Shown here in pieces: positions 27,618 to 37,335 of a stretch of 64,000 nucleotides of DNA. This stretch comes from Amycolatopsis suaedae (lineage in GTDB: Bacteria; Actinomycetota; Actinomycetes; Mycobacteriales; Pseudonocardiaceae): assembly GCF_004214935.1 (NCBI RefSeq), contig NZ_SFCC01000004.1, positions 1-64,000 of the forward strand. The letters run 5' to 3'. The stretch's first letter is position 1. Every line of letters begins with the position of its first letter. The position numbers were made by a program, and so were the translations under genes. The notes under the pieces were generated by a model, which worked only from the letters and a program-made list of their open reading frames with translations, did no database searches and was not told the origin of the DNA.

Positions 27618-28751
27618 TTATCGTCGGATGGTCAGGTTGACCTTCTGGAACTCTTTGAGGTCGGAGTACCCCGTCTTGGCCATGGCCCTGCGCAGCGCGC
27701 CGAACAGGTTGACCACGCCCTCGGCGTCCGACGACGGCCCGAACAGCAGCGTCTTCAGGTCCACCTCGTACTCCGGCCCGGCGGCGACCCGCGAGCGGGG
27801 CAGCGACGGGTGCGCGGCGGCGGCCGTCCAGTACAGGCCCTGGCCGGGCGCCTCGGCCGCGGCGGCCAGCGGCGCGCCGAGCATGACCGCGTCCGCGCCG
27901 CAGGCGATGGCCTTGGCGATGTCGCCGGAGGCGTTCATGCCGCCGTCGGCGAGGACGTGCACGTAGCGGCCGCCGGTCTCGTCCAGGTAGTCGCGGCGGG
28001 CTGCAGCCGCGTCGATGATGGCCGTGGCCATCGGCACGCCGATGCCGAGCACGCGGTCGGTGCTGGTCACGCCCGGCGTGTACCCGTGGCCGACGATGAC
28101 GCCCGCCGCACCGGTGCGCATCAGGTGCATGGCGGTGCGGTAGTCGGCGACGCCGCCCGCGATCACCGGGACGTCCAGGTCGGCGATGAAGTCCTTGAGG
28201 TTGAGCGGGTGGTCGTCGCGCGCGACGTGCTCCGCGGAGATCATCGTGCCCTGCACGACGAGGATCTCGACGCCGGCGGCGAGCAGGTCCGGCGTCAGCT
28301 CGGCGGCGTGCTGCGGGCTGACCCGCGCCGCGACCGTCACCCCGGCCTCCCGCACCGTGCGGATGGCGTCCTTGAGCAGGTCGACGCGGATGGGCGCGGA
28401 GTGCAGCTCCTGCAGCAGGCGGACCAGCGCGCCCGGGTCGTCGGTGTCCTCGGCCGTGCGCAGGATACGGAACATCGCCTCTTCGACGTTCGAGTGCCGC
28501 GCCCACAGGCCCTCGGCGTTGAGCACGCCGAGTCCGCCCAGCTCGCCGACGGCGACGGCGGTGCCCGGCGAGACGATCGCGTCGGTCGGGTGCGTCACCA
28601 GCGGCAGGTCGAACTGGTAGGCGTCGATCTTCCAGGCAGTCGACACCACCTTCGACGAGCGTGTGCGCCGTGAGGGCACGATCTCGATGTCATCCAGGTC
28701 GTACGCCCGCCTGGCGGTACGCCCCATGCCGATCTCGACCAGGTCGCGCAC
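27618..28751 (-). CDS. GuaB3-family IMP dehydrogenase-like protein
   Basis: 377 aa TIM-barrel protein, lacking the CBS pair. Starts MRDLVEIGMGRTARRAYDLDDIEIVPSRRTR. The catalytic-Cys loop of true IMP dehydrogenase (GPGSICTT) is not present; VVQGTMISAEHV stands at the corresponding strand. GuaB3 proteins have long been annotated as IMPDH; work on relatives points to GMP reductase activity. Position choD-guaB3-guaB matches Rv3409c-Rv3411c. GTG start at 28751. A palindrome copy lies between it and guaB. Confidence 0.9.
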   Translation of the reverse strand: MRDLVEIGMGRTARRAYDLDDIEIVPSRRTRSSKVVSTAWKIDAYQFDLPLVTHPTDAIVSPGTAVAVGELGGLGVLNAEGLWARHSNVEEAMFRILRTAEDTDDPGALVRLLQELHSAPIRVDLLKDAIRTVREAGVTVAARVSPQHAAELTPDLLAAGVEILVVQGTMISAEHVARDDHPLNLKDFIADLDVPVIAGGVADYRTAMHLMRTGAAGVIVGHGYTPGVTSTDRVLGIGVPMATAIIDAAAARRDYLDETGGRYVHVLADGGMNASGDIAKAIACGADAVMLGAPLAAAAEAPGQGLYWTAAAAHPSLPRSRVAAGPEYEVDLKTLLFGPSSDAEGVVNLFGALRRAMAKTGYSDLKEFQKVNLTIRR

Positions 28752-28837
28752 GTGAGGTCCCTTCTCACCACCGTCGTTGCGGCCTCATTCTCGCCGCCGC
28801 GACCTCGCCGCCCACCCCCGGGTCCACCGCGCGCCGT

Positions 28838-28853
28838 CTTTAGCCCGCTAAAG
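28838..28853. repeat. 16-bp palindrome copy 5
   Basis: CTTTAGCCCGCTAAAG between guaB and guaB3. Flanks extend it to 17-bp perfect arms (CGCGCGCCGTCTTTAGC / GCTAAAGACGGCGCGCG), the strongest hairpin of the family here, likely terminating or attenuating between the tandem genes. Confidence 0.9.
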
Positions 28854-28867
28854 ACGGCGCGCGGGGG

Positions 28868-30864
<1,997 letters not shown>

Positions 30865-30867
30865 GTC

Positions 30868-30911
30868 CAGACGAAAGAGGCCCAGCCGACCGGCTGGGCC
30901 TCTTTCGTCTG
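30868..30911. terminator. Bidirectional terminator, 20-bp stem
   Basis: CAGACGAAAGAGGCCCAGCC-gacc-GGCTGGGCCTCTTTCGTCTG, perfect 20-bp stem with a 4-base loop, filling the gap between convergent DUF5319 and rsdA genes. The CTTTCGT side gives a U-rich tail in one direction. Confidence 0.9.
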
Positions 30912-30917
30912 TCCGGA

Positions 30918-31766
30918 TCAGGGGGTCTCGCCGACACCGGCAGGCTGCTTGCTGCCACCGCTGGTCTCCTCGCCACCCGACGACGAGTTCGACGGCGTCG
31001 TGGTGGGAGCGGTGGTCGTCGACGAGGTCGGGGGCGTCGGGCTGGACGTGGTCGTCGTCCTCGGGTCCGGCGAGCTGGTCGGCCCCTGCGACTGCGTCGG
31101 GCTCAGCGTGGTGCCGGTACCCGGACCGGTCGGCGGGTTGTTGCCGCCGGGGCTGGGCGGCGTCAGCAGCTCGGTCAGGTGCTTGTGCTCGGCCTTGAGC
31201 TGCTGGTAATCCTCCGACGCACCGGCGGCCTCCAGGGCTCGCTGGGCCTCCTCCAGTGCGCGGCGGGCGTCGTCGAGCCTGCCCTCGGAGATCGCCAGGT
31301 TGGCCTTCTCCAGGTCGAGCCGCACGGTGGCGGCAGCCTGGACGGACCGGGCGTGGTCGGCGTAGAGGACCTTGGTCAGGCCCCAGAGGGGGTCGCCGGG
31401 CTGGGCGTCGCGGGCCGCGATGCCGGTGCCGGCGAAGGCGATGGCCAGCACGGCAGCGGCGGCGGCCACCGGGACGAGGAGCCTGCGCTTGCGGGCGCGG
31501 CCACCGTTGCGGTGGGTCTGCGCGGCGGTCTTCACGGTGGCGACAGCGGTCGGGGTGTCGAGCAGCTCGCCCATGGGCTCGCTGTCGATGTCACGCCGCC
31601 ACGCCAGCAGCAGTGCGTTGAGTTCGTGGTCACCGAGTGCGTCCGCGACCTTGGGGTCGGGCCCGCCCAGGGCGTCCAGCAGAGCGTCGTCGGCCTGGAC
31701 CGCGGAAAGGTCCGGTGTGCCGTTGTCGTCCTGCGCGCGTCTGCTTCTGCTGTCGTGATCGGTCAC
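30918..31766 (-). CDS. rsdA: Anti-sigma-D factor RsdA
   Basis: 282 aa. N-terminal cytoplasmic sigma-binding part (ADDALLDALGG... HELNALLLAWRRDIDSEPMGEL, ~28-70), basic stretch, one TM (LLVPVAAAAAVLAIAFAGTGIA, ~93-115), then a helical segment (VRLDLEKANLAISEGRLDDARRALEEAQRAL) and a Pro/Thr/Ser-rich outer tail of ~85 residues. It should hold SigD at the membrane until proteolysis. GTG start directly abuts the sigD stop (operon). Matches Rv3413c by position. Confidence 0.88.
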   Translation of the reverse strand: MTDHDSRSRRAQDDNGTPDLSAVQADDALLDALGGPDPKVADALGDHELNALLLAWRRDIDSEPMGELLDTPTAVATVKTAAQTHRNGGRARKRRLLVPVAAAAAVLAIAFAGTGIAARDAQPGDPLWGLTKVLYADHARSVQAAATVRLDLEKANLAISEGRLDDARRALEEAQRALEAAGASEDYQQLKAEHKHLTELLTPPSPGGNNPPTGPGTGTTLSPTQSQGPTSSPDPRTTTTSSPTPPTSSTTTAPTTTPSNSSSGGEETSGGSKQPAGVGETP

Positions 31767-32339
31767 TCAGACCACCTCCTCAGCGGCCAGAACCTTGCGG
31801 AGCCGGGCCAGCGCACGATGCTGCGCCACCCGAACCGCACCCGGTGTCGACCCCACGGCTTCGGCTGTCTCCTCGGCGGACAGGCCCACGACCACCCGCA
31901 GCACGACGATCTCGCGCTGCTTGTCCGGCAGGACCTGCAGCAACTGGGCCATCCGCTCGTTCAGCTCACCCTGCAACGCCCGCTGCTCGGGACCGACGCC
32001 GCCCTCGACCTCGTCGGGGACCTCGGCGACCGGTTCGGCGCGGTTGCGAGCCGCCGCGCGGTGCGCGTCGGCCACCTTGTGCTGGGCAATGCCGTAGACG
32101 AAGGCCAGGAACGGGCGGCCTTGATCACGGTACGAAGGCAGGGCCGTGAGCACCGCGAGACACACCTCCTGCGCGACATCGTCTGCCGAAGCGAACGAAC
32201 GTTCTTGTCTACCTACTCGGGCGCGGCAGTACCGCACCACAAGGGGACGGATAGCGGCCAGCAGCCGCTCGACCGCTTGGGGGTCTCCCTCAACAGCGGC
32301 GGCAACTGGCTCGTCCAGTCCATCCCCCACAGTGGCCAT
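31767..32339 (-). CDS. sigD: ECF RNA polymerase sigma factor SigD
   Basis: 190 aa. Region 2 (LLAAIRPLVVRYCRARVG ... ADDVAQEVCLAVLTALPSYRDQGRPFLAFVYGIAQHKVADAHR) recognises -10; region 4 (LLQVLPDKQREIVVLRVVVGLSAEETAEAVGSTPGAVRVAQHRALARLRK) recognises -35. ATG at MATVGDGLDEP taken; a TTG three codons upstream is an alternative. Paired with RsdA. M. tuberculosis SigD is linked to stringent response and resuscitation genes. Confidence 0.93.
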   Translation of the reverse strand: MATVGDGLDEPVAAAVEGDPQAVERLLAAIRPLVVRYCRARVGRQERSFASADDVAQEVCLAVLTALPSYRDQGRPFLAFVYGIAQHKVADAHRAAARNRAEPVAEVPDEVEGGVGPEQRALQGELNERMAQLLQVLPDKQREIVVLRVVVGLSAEETAEAVGSTPGAVRVAQHRALARLRKVLAAEEVV

Positions 32340-32348
32340 CGCAGACAA

Positions 32349-32672
32349 CAGTCCCGGTGTTACGTCTAGGTGTGCACAAATGACGGCGTGCGACTTGGAA
32401 CATCCCTCACGCCGGTGATACCCACCGTACCGCCCGACACAGCGGGCGTTCGCTCACGGTCGCCAACGGCGCGCCACGCGAACCGCGCCAACGGCAGCCT
32501 CCCACCTCTCCTGAACGGCATCAACGACGCTCCGGGCGGATGGATACGCCGAGTGGCCATGATTGGGCCACTCGGGCGAAATATTCAAGGCTTGCGCAGG
32601 TCAGGCTCGGAAAGACCCGGTGGGGAAGGGAAGCGGCGACCTGACGGCGAGTCGCCCGGCCGCCGGACGGGC
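32349..32672. other. 324-bp gap between sigD and the broken regulator gene
   Basis: No gene supported. It must hold the sigD promoter (minus strand); TTGTGC ... TAGACG near 32365-32382 is a weak candidate. A 10-bp hairpin CCGAGTGGCC-N7-GGCCACTCGG at 32549-32575 lies just downstream of the regulator operon and probably terminates it. Confidence 0.5.
32549..32575 (-). terminator. Hairpin after the regulator operon
   Basis: CCGAGTGGCC / GGCCACTCGG, perfect 10-bp stem, 7-base loop, about 100 bases after the regulator stop codon on the minus strand. Confidence 0.5.
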
Positions 32673-33269
32673 TCAGGAAACCAGACCGCGGCGGAAGCCG
32701 TGCGCCACCGCCTGGGCGCGGTCACGCACGCCGAGCTTGCGGAACAGCCTGCGGGCGTGGGTCTTCACCGTGTCCTCGGAGAGATAGAGCTCACGCCCGA
32801 TCTGACCGTTGCTCTTGCCCTGGCTCATCCCACGCAGCACCTGCAGCTAGCGCTCGGTGAGCTGGACGCCCGGGTCGGACGGCTGCCGCGGCGCCGGCAC
32901 CGAGGTGCTGGCCAGCGTGTGCGCCAGCGCGGCGACCAGCTCCGGCCGGGAGGCGTCCCAGCGCAGGTAGCCACGGGCACCGCCGGCGATGGCGGCCGCG
33001 ATGCTGCCGGCGTCGTCGGGAGCGCCGAACACGATCACGTTCGCCTGGGGGTTCGCGGAGACCAACCGTCGGGTCGCCTCCACCCCGGTCGGCACCGCGC
33101 GCTGGGTGCCGACGAGCACGACGTCGACCGGCTGCCGGGAGTACCGGGCAAGCAACTCGTCACCGTGCGCTACGCAGTCGATGCGACTGACCCCTGGAAC
33201 AGCAGACATCACGCGGGTGAGCCCTTCGCGGACACTGCGTCGGTCGTCGCAGATCAAGACCGTCGTCAC
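32673..33269 (-). pseudogene. BldM/WhiI-like response regulator interrupted by an amber codon
   Basis: Reads as one 198-codon frame except for TAG at codon 141 (32847-32849), exactly where the LuxR HTH begins: ...VQLTER-stop-LQVLRGMSQGKSNGQIG, then LYLSEDTVKTHARRLFRKLGVRDRAQAVAHGFRRGL. Relatives have Glu (GAG) there, so one G-to-T change explains it. The receiver keeps D8-D9 but has VVLVGTQ where VVLMDVR is usual, so the phosphoacceptor Asp is missing. The downstream HTH is intact and without further lesions, which suggests recent mutation, sequencing error or readthrough. GTG start overlaps the upstream gene (GTGA). Confidence 0.88.
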
Positions 33270-34210
33270 GGGGTTTCCTTCCTGCAGCCGGGTGACATTC
33301 CACTTCCCCTATCGGACGCTTTAGGCCCGACCTTGACACGATCCGGTGGCTTTTTTTGAGAAAGCCTCGCCCAGATGTCGGTATGGCGGGAAACCGGCAG
33401 CCAAGGCGACTCGCTGGCCAGCCACCTTCCCACAGGGTCCGCGTGTGGTAACAGTGCGTGCAAGGTGGCCACTGCTCTGGATCGATACCGTCCGGCGTGT
33501 CCGGGGCTGGTGTCGGCCGCGATGAGCGCGGCGGGCCACTCCAGGGACCGCAGACCGTGCTCTTCGGCTACCCCGTACGCGTCAACGGTCATCTCGTGAG
33601 CTTTCCGGGTTTCCCCCGTCGCCGCCAGTGCCGCCGCCAGGACCAGCCGGGACTTCACCAGGTGCCGGACGGCGCCCCGGCCAGCCGCCTCGGCGACCGC
33701 CCGCTCGGCGGGCCCGACGGCCGCCGCCGCGTCGCCGGAGGCCAGCGCGACCTCGGCGGTGACCCAGCCGTGGCGGACCCGGGCACGCCAGCGGTCGTCG
33801 GCCGCCGCGGCGGCGTCGAGCAGGCGTCTCGCCGCGGTCAGCCTCCCGACGCCCAGGTTGTCGGCGGCCAGGCCGAGCAGGGCGTCGCACCGCGCCCCGG
33901 TGGCGTCGGCGCCGTCCGGGTCGGTGGCCTCGGTGCCGTCGGCGAGCCGGAGCGCGAGGGCGTCCCAGCGGAGTGCGGCGGCGTGCCCGCCGAGCTGGCG
34001 GCGGTGAGCGGCCAGGGTGGCCGCGGCGTGCGCGGCGAACACCGGGTCGCGGAGCAGGTCGTGCAGTGCCGTCGCGGCGGCCGCGTACCGCCCCTGGGCG
34101 CCGAGGACCACCGCGGCGAGCCAGCGCGCCCTCGGCGTACGCCGGCCGAGGCCGGGGTCGTGACCGGGGTCGTCGCCGAAGGCGGCGCGGCGCAGCTGCT
34201 CGTCGCTCAC
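33266..34210 (-). CDS. Helical-repeat protein (Rv3415c-like)
   Basis: 314 aa, Ala-rich, built of repeated helix pairs like a TPR protein (RARWLAAVVLGAQGRYAAAATALHDLL; VLAAALAATGETRKAHEMTVDAYGVAEEHGL). No catalytic motif. GTG start 4 bases after the MerR-type gene; stop overlaps the next gene's GTG. Position corresponds to Rv3415c beside whiB3. Probably a protein-interaction component of this regulator operon; function unknown. Confidence 0.8.
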   Translation of the reverse strand: MSDEQLRRAAFGDDPGHDPGLGRRTPRARWLAAVVLGAQGRYAAAATALHDLLRDPVFAAHAAATLAAHRRQLGGHAAALRWDALALRLADGTEATDPDGADATGARCDALLGLAADNLGVGRLTAARRLLDAAAAADDRWRARVRHGWVTAEVALASGDAAAAVGPAERAVAEAAGRGAVRHLVKSRLVLAAALAATGETRKAHEMTVDAYGVAEEHGLRSLEWPAALIAADTSPGHAGRYRSRAVATLHALLPHADPVGRWLASESPWLPVSRHTDIWARLSQKKPPDRVKVGPKASDRGSGMSPGCRKETP

Positions 34211-34214
34211 CCGC

Positions 34215-35309
34215 TCATTCTGTCCGGGAGCCGCCGAGCAGGACGTACTCCACGCGGTCCACCGCCGCCCGCAGGTCGCCGAGCAGCTCGACCTTCGCCG
34301 GCAGGGCGGCCGGATCCCAGCCGGGGCCGCAGGCGAACAGCCGCCCGCGCTGGCGGCCGCGGGAGACCCTGGCGAACAGCCGGGGGTCGGCTCCGGGGCG
34401 GCGTGCCCACAGCACGACGGCCGCCGGCGAGCTGCGGCGCACGGCCACGGCGAGGACGTCGGGTGGCAGCGGGTTGCCGAACAGCTGGGCGTGGATGCCG
34501 CGTTCGGCCAGGCCGGCGGCGAAGGCGTAGAGCGGAAGGCCGTCGCGTTCCTCGGGCACCTGGCCCAGCAGCACCGGCCGGTGGTTGCGGGGTTCGGCGG
34601 GTGGCGGGGTCGAGCGGATCAGGGCGGACAGCACGGCCTCGCCGAGCAGGTGCTCGACCTCGGCGCCCCCGGCGGGCACGACGCCGCCGCGGCGATGGGT
34701 GCCGAGCGCGGACAGGACCGGCGCGACGACCTCCTCCCAGCCGGTGAGCACCCCGGCCGACTCGATCGTCTCGGTGAGGATGCGCTGCACCGCGCGGGAG
34801 TCCATGGCCAGCGCGGCCGTGCTGAGGCGGCGGGCGAGGCGGGAATGCCCGGCGGACTGGTCCTCCTCGGCGGGCAGCAGCACCGCGCCGTCCGGGGTGT
34901 CGACCCGGACGGAGGTGTGTGGCGGCGGCGCCTGCCTTGCCTGCCTGCGCGAACGGTCCACCGGTACGGGCGGGGTGTCGCGTTTGGGCATGCGGTCCAG
35001 CGCGTAGCGGGCGGCCTCGGCCGTGGAGCAGCCCCGCAGCAGCGCCTGCTGCATGAGTTCGAGCCTGCCGATGTCGGACGGGCCGTAGCGGCGGTGCCTG
35101 CCGTCGGTGTGCCTGCTGGGTCCGAGGCCGTACCGGCGGTCCCAGGTGCGCAACGTGGACGGGGCGACGCCGAGCCGCCGGGCGACGGACGCGACCGGGA
35201 GGGTGGGTTCACCGCCGTCGGCTGAATGCCGTGATACGGCCGGCGCCTGCGCGTCGGCTGGTGGAGCTGAGCCGGACTCCGATCCCACTCGACCCAATAT
35301 CCCGGCCAC
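34215..35309 (-). CDS. MerR-type regulator with B12-binding-like domain
   Basis: About 364 aa. N-terminal MerR HTH (LPVASVARRLGVAPSTLRTWDRRYGLGPSRHTDGRHRRYGPSDIGRLELMQQALLRG), middle helical domain (SRLARRLSTAALAMDSRAVQRILTETIESAG), and a C-terminal domain like the cobalamin-binding module of CarH/LitR-type photoregulators (VLLGQVPEERDGLPLYAFAAGLAERGIHAQLFG). The DxHxxG B12 motif is not visible, so cofactor binding is doubtful. Start uncertain: GTG at 35309 or at 35288; the open frame runs much further upstream across the whiB3 promoter and is not credible. Heads the operon with the TPR protein and broken regulator. Confidence 0.82.
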   Translation of the reverse strand: MAGILGRVGSESGSAPPADAQAPAVSRHSADGGEPTLPVASVARRLGVAPSTLRTWDRRYGLGPSRHTDGRHRRYGPSDIGRLELMQQALLRGCSTAEAARYALDRMPKRDTPPVPVDRSRRQARQAPPPHTSVRVDTPDGAVLLPAEEDQSAGHSRLARRLSTAALAMDSRAVQRILTETIESAGVLTGWEEVVAPVLSALGTHRRGGVVPAGGAEVEHLLGEAVLSALIRSTPPPAEPRNHRPVLLGQVPEERDGLPLYAFAAGLAERGIHAQLFGNPLPPDVLAVAVRRSSPAAVVLWARRPGADPRLFARVSRGRQRGRLFACGPGWDPAALPAKVELLGDLRAAVDRVEYVLLGGSRTE

Positions 35310-35388
35310 CCCTGGTGACGGCAACCGGAGGCGGTGAGCCACCTCACACAGCCGGGGGATGCCTAACGGCTGAATTGGGCCGGATCTC

Positions 35389-35417
35389 TTGAACAAGTAT
35401 TGGCGCGCTTCTAACGT
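35389..35417 (+). promoter_or_regulatory. Promoter of whiB3
   Basis: TTGAAC (35389-35394), exactly 17 bases, TAACGT (35412-35417): close to the SigA-type consensus, about 64 bp before the whiB3 ATG. Best promoter match seen in the window. Confidence 0.6.
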
Positions 35418-35480
35418 TACCGCCGTTGCACCGAATGGAGTAGCGAGAACTGCGAAAGTCCGGTAGTCGGAGGCGGTCAT

Positions 35481-35789
35481 ATGGCAGACACGCGCAGGCT
35501 CCCTGGTCCCAACGCCGATGTGTGGGACTGGCAACTGGAGGGGTCGTGCCGGGGGATGGACAGTGGGTCCTTCTTCCACCCCGACGGGGAGAGGGGTCCG
35601 GCAAGAGCGAGGCGGGAGGCGAAGGCCAAGGCGATCTGCCAGGCATGTCCGGTTCTGGAGATGTGCAGGCGGCACGCGCTGGCGGTCCACGAGCCCTACG
35701 GCATCTGGGGCGGACTGTCGGAGTCGGAGCGGGAGAACATCATCAAGGCGAGCAAACGGACGTTGAGCCTGTCCGGCTCGGCGAGCTGA
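35481..35789 (+). CDS. whiB3: WhiB3/WhiD iron-sulfur transcription regulator
   Basis: 102 aa. Four cluster-binding cysteines C23, C53, C56, C62 (C-X29-C-X2-C-X5-C) and the GIWGG turn (74-78) followed by a basic tail (IIKASKRT). Opening LPGPNADVWDWQLEGSCRGMDS closely matches M. tuberculosis WhiB3. Binds a [4Fe-4S] cluster, senses redox and NO, and contacts SigA. ATG preceded by GGAGG. Neighbourhood (Rv3415c-like gene, groEL1) agrees. Confidence 0.95.
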   Translation: MADTRRLPGPNADVWDWQLEGSCRGMDSGSFFHPDGERGPARARREAKAKAICQACPVLEMCRRHALAVHEPYGIWGGLSESERENIIKASKRTLSLSGSAS

Positions 35790-35808
35790 ACTTTTCGAGA
35801 CCGTCACC

Positions 35809-35843
35809 CACAGAGGGCGTCCCACCGCGGGGCGCCCTCTGTG
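35809..35843 (+). terminator. Terminator of whiB3
   Basis: CACAGAGGGCG / CGCCCTCTGTG, 11-bp perfect stem with a 13-base loop, 20 bases after the whiB3 stop. Confidence 0.7.
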
Positions 35844-35864
35844 CTGTCCGGTGCCGGGAGGCGG

Positions 35865-35880
35865 CTTTAGCGGGCTAAAG
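35865..35880. repeat. 16-bp palindrome copy 6 (stop codon of TetR gene)
   Basis: CTTTAGCGGGCTAAAG between convergent whiB3 and TetR genes; provides the TetR TAA stop (35867-35869) and its SLAR tail. Marks the left end of the two-cassette accessory segment. Confidence 0.9.
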
Positions 35881-36472
35881 ACGCCTCGGTGGGCCATGCC
35901 GCCATCGCCAGGTCGACGACACCGTGCAGGGTGGCGCGGTCGGCACCGTCGCGGGCCTGCACGGACAGGCCGTGCAGGACGGTGTTGTAGAAGTGCGCGA
36001 GCGCGTCGAAGTCGGTCCCGGGCGGGACGTCGCCGTCGGTACTCCCCCGGCGCAGCCGGACGGCGATCATCGCGGCGGTCTGCTTCCGCCTCGCGGCCAG
36101 CTCGTCCCACACGGCGCGATTGGCGGAGGTGCAGGTCGTCGCCGCGAGCACCACCAGGCACCCGGCCGGATGATCCGGTTCGGTGAACTCGTCGACCTTC
36201 GCCCGCAGCATCGCCTCGATGCTCTCCCGCGCCGAAGCCCGGTCCAGCAGTGCGCGGTAGCCCCCGTGCAGCTGCCCGTACCGCTCCAGCGCCGCCCGGA
36301 ACAGGCCCTCCTTACTGCCGAACGCGGCGTACAGGCTCGGTGGCGCGATCCCCATGGCCGCCGTCAGCTCGGCCAGTGACGTGCCGTCGTAGCCGTGCTC
36401 CCAGAACACGCGCATGGCGCTGTCCAGCGCCGCGTCCCGGTCGAAGGCGCGCGGCCTGCCCCGTGGTGACAT
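35867..36472 (-). CDS. TetR-family repressor
   Basis: 201 aa. HTH ([47 protein letters not shown], ~10-57), ligand domain after it. Resembles regulators with a TetR_C_16/33-like domain. ATG at [10 protein letters not shown]; an in-frame start 15 codons upstream lies in the operator region. Divergent from an SDR gene with a shared operator region, so probably represses it. C-terminus TEASLAR-stop comes from the palindrome. Confidence 0.92.
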   Translation of the reverse strand: MSPRGRPRAFDRDAALDSAMRVFWEHGYDGTSLAELTAAMGIAPPSLYAAFGSKEGLFRAALERYGQLHGGYRALLDRASARESIEAMLRAKVDEFTEPDHPAGCLVVLAATTCTSANRAVWDELAARRKQTAAMIAVRLRRGSTDGDVPPGTDFDALAHFYNTVLHGLSVQARDGADRATLHGVVDLAMAAWPTEASLAR

Positions 36473-36482
36473 GGCCCACCTT

Positions 36483-36550
36483 TTTGTAGCGATCGATATA
36501 CAAACTCTTGACGCCACATCCTACGTCGCCCTTTTATGTAGCAATCACTA
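36483..36550. promoter_or_regulatory. TetR operators and SDR promoter
   Basis: TTTGTA-N10-TACAAA (36483-36504) is a perfect 6-bp inverted repeat directly upstream of the tetR start. TGTAGCGATCGATA (36485-36498) recurs as TGTAGCAATCACTA (36537-36550), 11 of 14 bases the same. Between them TTGACG (36508-36513) and TTTTAT (36532-36537) make an SDR promoter with 18-base spacing. Two sites bracketing the promoter fit repression of both genes. Confidence 0.6.
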
Positions 36551-36564
36551 AAGAAAGGACTGAC

Positions 36565-37305
36565 ATGGGCACGCTGGACGGCAGGGTCGCGCTGGTCACC
36601 GGGGGCAGCAGGGGAATCGGGGCGGCCATCGCCACCCGGCTCGCGGCCGAAGGGGCGGACGTCGCGCTGACCTACGTCAGCCGCGAGGACCGCGCGGCCG
36701 AGGTGGTCGCGGCGATCGAGGGACACGGCCGCAAGGCGCTGGCCATCAGGGCCGACAGCGCCGACACCGCGGCGGTGGCCGCCGCCGTGGACCAGGCGGC
36801 GGCCACGCTGGGCAGGCTGGACGTCCTGGTCAACAACGCGGGCATCTTCCGCGCCGGGCCGGTCGACGAGTTCAGTGTCGAGGACCTCGACGACCTGTAC
36901 GCGGTGCACGTCCGCGCGGTGTTCGCGGCGGTGCGGGCCGCGTTGCCGCACCTGGGCGAGGGCGGCCGGATCATCTCCATCGGCTCGAACCTGGCCGAGC
37001 GGGCGAACCGGCCCGGGCTGGCCGGGTACGCGGCCAGCAAGGCGGCACTGCTGGGACTGAACCGCGGGCTGGCCCGCGACCTCGGCCCGCGCGGGATCAC
37101 CTCGGTGGTCGTCCAGCCCGGCCCGACCGACACCGACATGAACCCCGCGGACGGACAGCGGGCGGCGGCCTCGATCGCGGCCAGCGCCGTGGGCCGCTAC
37201 GCGAACGCCGACGACATCGCAGCCACGGTCGCCCACCTCGCCGGCCCGGCGGGCCGGTTCATCACCGGCAGCGCGGTCACCGTCGACGGCGGCCTGAACG
37301 CCTGA
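36565..37305 (+). CDS. Short-chain dehydrogenase/reductase (FabG-like)
   Basis: 246 aa classical SDR. Cofactor motif TGGSRGIG (~12-19), NNAG (~89-92), catalytic Ser in ISIGSN, YxxxK as YAASK (~153-157), and C-terminal FITGSAVTVDGG. NADP(H)-type N-terminus likely. ATG preceded by AAAGGA. Controlled by the divergent TetR repressor. Substrate unknown; such TetR/SDR pairs often answer to quinones or aldehydes. Confidence 0.92.
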   Translation: MGTLDGRVALVTGGSRGIGAAIATRLAAEGADVALTYVSREDRAAEVVAAIEGHGRKALAIRADSADTAAVAAAVDQAAATLGRLDVLVNNAGIFRAGPVDEFSVEDLDDLYAVHVRAVFAAVRAALPHLGEGGRIISIGSNLAERANRPGLAGYAASKAALLGLNRGLARDLGPRGITSVVVQPGPTDTDMNPADGQRAAASIAASAVGRYANADDIAATVAHLAGPAGRFITGSAVTVDGGLNA

Positions 37306-37319
37306 CCCAGCGTGGGCGG

Positions 37320-37335
37320 CTTTAGCGGGCTAAAG
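37320..37335. repeat. 16-bp palindrome copy 7 (stop codon of XRE gene)
   Basis: CTTTAGCGGGCTAAAG between convergent SDR and XRE genes, extended to GGCGGCTTTAGC / GCTAAAGCCGCC. Supplies the TAA stop at 37322-37324. Confidence 0.9.

Noticed and set aside
34215-36161. 648-residue version of the MerR-type regulator
   Set aside because: The upstream part runs antisense through whiB3 and its promoter; HTH homology begins near 35230.
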